Shown here piece by piece: positions 26,367 through 28,914 of a DNA stretch of 28,914 nucleotides; the first letter of the stretch is position 1, and every line of letters begins with the position of its first letter. The stretch is from a virus: positions 1 through 28,914 of the IMG/VR virus record IMGVR_UViG_3300037119_005840, one strand, 5' to 3'. A program made the position numbers and the translations under genes. The notes under the pieces were generated by a model. The model saw only the letters and a program-made list of their open reading frames with translations. It made no database searches and was not told where the DNA came from.

Positions 26367-26539
26367 TCCTGGTGGGTCTCGAGGGTGTCGTGGAGGTTCC
26401 CCCCGAGGGCGAGCGCGATATCGCGCGGTGGGTTCGGAACGGATACGTGCGGGATCTCGGTGGCGGGATGTTCGAGGTGACCAACCTCGGGCGCCTGTAC
26501 TTTGTGGCCGCGAAGCGGGCGCAGGAGCGGGCGCAGTGA
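26363..26539 (+). CDS. Small hypothetical protein (58 aa)
   Basis: The product reads MILVGLEGVVEVPPEGERDI and continues GGGMFEVTNLGRLYFVAAKR, possibly a small winged-helix-like unit (beta hairpin around MFEVTNLGRLYF). ATG 26363 overlaps the upstream stop as ATGA, with CGGAGGA ahead. Confidence 0.6.
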   Translation: MILVGLEGVVEVPPEGERDIARWVRNGYVRDLGGGMFEVTNLGRLYFVAAKRAQERAQ

Positions 26540-26688
26540 GCAAGCTCGGGTACGTGCTGGCGGGCCTGTGTCTGTTCGGGGCGGTGATCTGGGCGTTGGC
26601 GGGTGAGTGGATCTGGATGGGCGTGCTGTTGGCGGCGGCCGCGGCGAACCTGTACTACGCGGGCGTGAATCGGAAGGCGGGATTGTGA
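26536..26688 (+). CDS. Small membrane protein (50 aa)
   Basis: Two close hydrophobic stretches, LGYVLAGLCLFGAVIWALAG and IWMGVLLAAAAANLYYAG, predict a two-helix membrane hairpin with a basic end. GTG 26536 overlaps the upstream stop as GTGA. No family is recognised. Confidence 0.6.
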   Translation: MSKLGYVLAGLCLFGAVIWALAGEWIWMGVLLAAAAANLYYAGVNRKAGL

Positions 26689-26900
26689 GCGAGGTCGAGA
26701 TTCGCACGGTGGAGGCGGGAAGTTACGGGTTCGACAAGGAGATGTTCATCGCAACGGTTGTGATCGATGAGGCGGGCGGGAAGCAGGCCGCGGGTCTCGG
26801 GCACACGGAGAACGAGGCGCTGCGGAATCTCGTGGAGTGGTTGGCGGGTGCGGCGCTCGGGTTCGATGAGAACTACGTGCGGCCGGAGGAGATCGCGTGA
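26685..26900 (+). CDS. Hypothetical protein (71 aa)
   Basis: The product (MSEVEIRTVEAGSYGFDKEM...) has a strand pair (FIATVVIDEAGGKQAAGLG) and a helix (ALRNLVEWLAGAALGF), a dsRBD-like or HicB-like order of strands then helix. Overall similarity is too weak to name a family. GTG 26685 overlaps the upstream stop as GTGA. Confidence 0.62.
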   Translation: MSEVEIRTVEAGSYGFDKEMFIATVVIDEAGGKQAAGLGHTENEALRNLVEWLAGAALGFDENYVRPEEIA

Positions 26901-27190
26901 GTGAACGCGAGCCGATGGATTCCGTCGACCTGGCGTTGGTGCTGCCGGACGGCACGGAGCTGGCCTACGGGCCGGTGCCGTGTTCGATTGCTCCGGCGGT
27001 CGGTGAGCGGATCACCTTCCAGCGGTCTGATCGCGAGGGGAAGCTGACGCCCGACGAACACAACCTGGAGGAGCCGCGGCACTGGGTCGTGCTCGGACGC
27101 GAGTGGGTCATCCGGCAGAAGCCGTGGCCGCACGTCCCGATCGCGTTCCTGGTGCTGCGTCTCGGGTACGAGGGGTCGGGGTCGGGTTGA
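26897..27190 (+). CDS. Hypothetical protein (97 aa)
   Basis: The product (MSEREPMDSVDLALVLPDGT...) looks like a beta-rich domain (VGERITFQRSDREGKL, HWVVLGREWVI). GTG 26897 overlaps the upstream stop as GTGA and the product ends GYEGSGSG. No family is recognised. Confidence 0.62.
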   Translation: MSEREPMDSVDLALVLPDGTELAYGPVPCSIAPAVGERITFQRSDREGKLTPDEHNLEEPRHWVVLGREWVIRQKPWPHVPIAFLVLRLGYEGSGSG

Positions 27191-27567
27191 AGGGGTTCCT
27201 GCGGACCTGCGCGGATGTGAGCTGCGGGGTGTTGGTCTCCGCGGCGAGCGGACCGTACTGCGCGGAGCATACGCGAGTGCAGGCCGCGGCGAAGTCGATC
27301 CGGGACAACGTGCTGCACTCGGGATCGGACTGGCGTTGGGTGTACAAGACGCGAAGGTGGGCGGGGTTGCGGCGCGAAGTGTTACGGGATCAACCCTGGT
27401 GCGCGGAGGTTGGTTGTTTCGAGCTTGCGACCGATGTCGACCATGTTGTCCCGTTGCAGGAGGGTGGGCCACCGTTCGATCGGGTGAATCTGAGAGGTCT
27501 TTGTCGCGGCTGCCACAGCGCGAAGACGAACAAGGAGGTTCGAACGCGTGCCGCGGGGCGTCTATGA
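27187..27567 (+). CDS. HNH endonuclease (McrA/terminase-associated type)
   Basis: The 126-residue product has an N-terminal Cys cluster (RTCADVSCG, GPYCAEH), the Y-x-x-x-x-W-x-x-LR segment (VYKTRRWAGLRREVLRDQPW), then DVDHVVPLQEGGPPFDRVNL and LCRGCHSAKTNKE. His86, Asn101 and His110 form the HNH triad and CxxC pairs hold zinc. This type often sits next to terminase genes in phages and is needed for packaging in some. No terminase is visible before the window ends. TTG 27187 overlaps the upstream stop as TTGA and is a less common start. Confidence 0.85.
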   Translation: MKGFLRTCADVSCGVLVSAASGPYCAEHTRVQAAAKSIRDNVLHSGSDWRWVYKTRRWAGLRREVLRDQPWCAEVGCFELATDVDHVVPLQEGGPPFDRVNLRGLCRGCHSAKTNKEVRTRAAGRL

Positions 27568-28030
27568 ACGGACGGAGCAGCACCGGGCTGCAATACGCGA
27601 AGGGCAGCGCGATCGCAAACCTCTCTCCGAAGAATCCCGAGCGAAGCTGTCTCGTTCTCTGAAGCTGGTCGAGCACACACCGGAGTGGAGCGCGAAGATT
27701 AGCGCAGCGAAGACCGGCAAGGTTGTGCCAGCTCTCCGAGGACCGAGGTTAGGGTCAAGAACAGACAAGCCCACATACCGAACCGCGCATGCCCGCGTGC
27801 ACAATGATCGAGGCCCGGCACGAACGCATCCGTGTGTCGACTGCGGGAACGGAGCGATCCATTGGTCGTTCTCGTGGAGAAGGGTGGCACGCGATCTGTG
27901 GATGTGGACCCCGGATCGGAAACGCCCGTTCACAGGGAACCCTGACGACTACGATTCACGTTGTGCCTCCTGTGCTACGAGGTACGACATGGCTGGATAC
28001 GAGGGAGGACAGGATGCCGCTGGCCGGTGA
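27548..28030 (+). CDS. NUMOD3/HNH homing-type endonuclease
   Basis: The 160-residue product opens with repeated NUMOD3-like motifs (RTEQHRAAIREGQRDRKPLS, EESRAKLSRSLK, SAKISAAKTGK), which bind DNA in homing endonucleases. The second half has YRTAHARVHNDRG, HPCVDCGNGA, HWSFSWRR and YDSRCASCATRYDM, the order of a phage HNH domain. The final His normally seen after the second CxxC is Ala here, so activity may be lost. GTG 27548 overlaps the upstream HNH gene by 20 bases. Confidence 0.75.
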   Translation: MPRGVYERTEQHRAAIREGQRDRKPLSEESRAKLSRSLKLVEHTPEWSAKISAAKTGKVVPALRGPRLGSRTDKPTYRTAHARVHNDRGPARTHPCVDCGNGAIHWSFSWRRVARDLWMWTPDRKRPFTGNPDDYDSRCASCATRYDMAGYEGGQDAAGR

Positions 28031-28415
28031 ACAGCTCACGATCAAGGAAGCACTCGCGCTGTGCTGGGTGGCCGGGTTTCGCAAGGAGAAGTTGGTGACG
28101 GCCGTCGCGGTCATGTGCGCGGAATCCGGGAGGTATGTGGAAGCGTGGCACGACAACATCGGCAAGGAGGGGCAGGTTGCGTCGGTAGATCGTGGGCTGT
28201 TCCAGATCAACAGCGTGCACGAGGGGAGCATCTCCGCGACCGAGGCGTTCGATCCTGTTGGGAACGCGGGGTTCGCGTTTCAGCTCTCAGACGAGGGGCG
28301 TGATTGGTCACCTTGGATGGCGTATGTGTCCGGGGCGCATGAGAAGTTCCTCGAGGGCGTGCGCGTGGTGAAGGACGAGGGGAACTGGCAGTCGCGCAAG
28401 AAGATGTGGCAGTGA
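28014..28415 (+). CDS. Lysozyme/transglycosylase-like protein
   Basis: The 133-residue product shows the lysozyme-like fold signature: VAVMCAESGRYVEAWHDN with the likely catalytic Glu37, then SVDRGLFQINSVHEG (residues 58-70), as in phage transglycosylase domains. It has no signal peptide or cell-wall-binding domain, so it is either an endolysin needing a holin or part of a virion-associated enzyme. It would cut peptidoglycan glycan strands. GGGAGGA precedes ATG 28014, which overlaps the HNH gene by 17 bases. Confidence 0.8.
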   Translation: MPLAGEQLTIKEALALCWVAGFRKEKLVTAVAVMCAESGRYVEAWHDNIGKEGQVASVDRGLFQINSVHEGSISATEAFDPVGNAGFAFQLSDEGRDWSPWMAYVSGAHEKFLEGVRVVKDEGNWQSRKKMWQ

Positions 28416-28468
28416 ACGTAGGGTAGGCAGGCGGGGCCGGTCGGTTGGACGCATACGTGGTGGGGTGG

Positions 28469-28914
28469 ATGGAGCAGGAGCAGTTCGCTCGTACCTGTGA
28501 GCCTGTGAACTTCGGATACGGCTGGCATGTAGCTGTAGCACAGGAGCAGCTCACCCCTGTGGGGCAGGGGTACGTGGTGGTGGAGGAGCTGATCGATCTA
28601 CACACGCATACACGCAATGGGGACAAGCGAGCCAATGGGATCTATGACATGGCAGTGAACAAGGACGTTACGTCGTGGGAGACAGATCATGTTGGTGTGT
28701 GTGGGGAGATAGCAGTGGCTGAGTGGCTGGGCATAGAGCTACCCCTCACGAACTACCTGCGTGGGGATCCTGGGTGGGACATGATCTCGAGGACAGGGCG
28801 CAAGATAGACGCGAAGGCAACACTCAAGGCTCAAGGCATGCTGTTCTTCCCCAAGCTCGAGAAGTTCAGAGCTGATGTTGCTGTGTTCGCTGTGGTGGGG
28901 GGAGGGGTGGGCCT
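28469..28914 (+). CDS. PD-(D/E)XK nuclease-like gene, 3'-truncated by window edge
   Basis: The frame is open from 28427 to the window end, so the C-terminus is missing. I use ATG 28469; TTG 28445 and GTG 28457/28460 are alternatives. The visible ~148 residues include VGVCGEIAVAEWLGI, then GDPGWDMISRTGRKIDAKAT and FRADVAVFAVV. Glu, Asp and a D-x-K (IDAK) in this order resemble a PD-(D/E)XK fold in which a GE-x-A-V-A start helix is common. Function as a nuclease is inferred. Codon use (GTA, GCA, CTA, ATA, AGA) differs from the rest of the window. Confidence 0.6.
   Translation, partial: MEQEQFARTCEPVNFGYGWHVAVAQEQLTPVGQGYVVVEELIDLHTHTRNGDKRANGIYDMAVNKDVTSWETDHVGVCGEIAVAEWLGIELPLTNYLRGDPGWDMISRTGRKIDAKATLKAQGMLFFPKLEKFRADVAVFAVVGGGVG

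Noticed and set aside
28207-28635. Minus-strand open frame of 142 codons at the right end
   Set aside because: It overlaps the lysozyme-like gene and the partial nuclease-like gene and is Ser/Thr/Pro/Arg low-complexity without motifs.

Overview
The window looks like part of the genome of a tailed dsDNA phage of a high-GC actinobacterium. DNA is GC-rich with strong G/C at third codon positions. Genes are short and packed, mostly overlapping by 1-4 bases (ATGA, GTGA, TGATG). The recognisable families are typical of actinobacteriophages: family A DNA polymerase, Sak4-like ATPase, RecB/Cas4-like nuclease, a TIGR03299/DUF932 protein, a TIGR04338 metallohydrolase, a DUF6011 protein and several HNH endonucleases. 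No capsid, tail or terminase gene is visible. The host genus cannot be read from the sequence.

Layout. (1) 1-2230: two adjacent ParB-like DNA-binding proteins (the first cut by the left edge), an acidic Pro/Glu-rich protein in its own small transcription unit, and a small membrane protein. (2) 2235-3811: a minus-strand block with a SprT-like zinc metallohydrolase, a Cys-containing small protein and an HNH endonuclease, with repeated TGTTTGGC-type sites. (3) 3940-8260: a plus-strand chain of small genes, including zinc-ribbon proteins, a solitary LuxR-type HTH protein and an HNH-like protein, ending with the TIGR03299 gene and a strong terminator. (4) 8322-11018: more small genes, including a canonical C2H2 zinc finger and a small HTH protein. 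(5) 11022-21203: the replication and recombination core. It begins with a large RNA-like inverted repeat directly before DNA polymerase I, followed by a RuvC-like resolvase, SNF2-type helicase, LuxR-type HTH, Cas4/RecB-like nuclease interrupted by an HNH gene, Sak4-like ATPase, a probable SSB-like protein, a terminator, a prim-pol primase and a RepA-like helicase. (6) 21204-21466: an intergenic stretch with five tandem 9-bp repeats, a candidate origin. (7) 21467-28030: about 28 small genes in one overlapping chain with many GTG starts, mostly of unknown function, ending in two HNH-type nucleases. (8) 28014-28914: a lysozyme/transglycosylase-like protein and a right-edge partial nuclease-like gene of different codon use.

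How it works together. Prim-pol, RepA-like helicase and PolA would form the replisome. Sak4-like ATPase, SSB-like protein, Cas4/RecB-like nuclease, RuvC-like resolvase and SNF2 helicase would handle recombination. The two ParB-like proteins, the LuxR-type proteins and the small HTH protein are candidate regulators. Control elements visible in the sequence include a recurring extended -10 motif (TGNTANGGT) 28-30 bases before four start codons, a 13-bp palindrome CGTACCYGGTACG present three times, and GC-rich terminators. All family assignments were made by eye from motifs; no database search was run.
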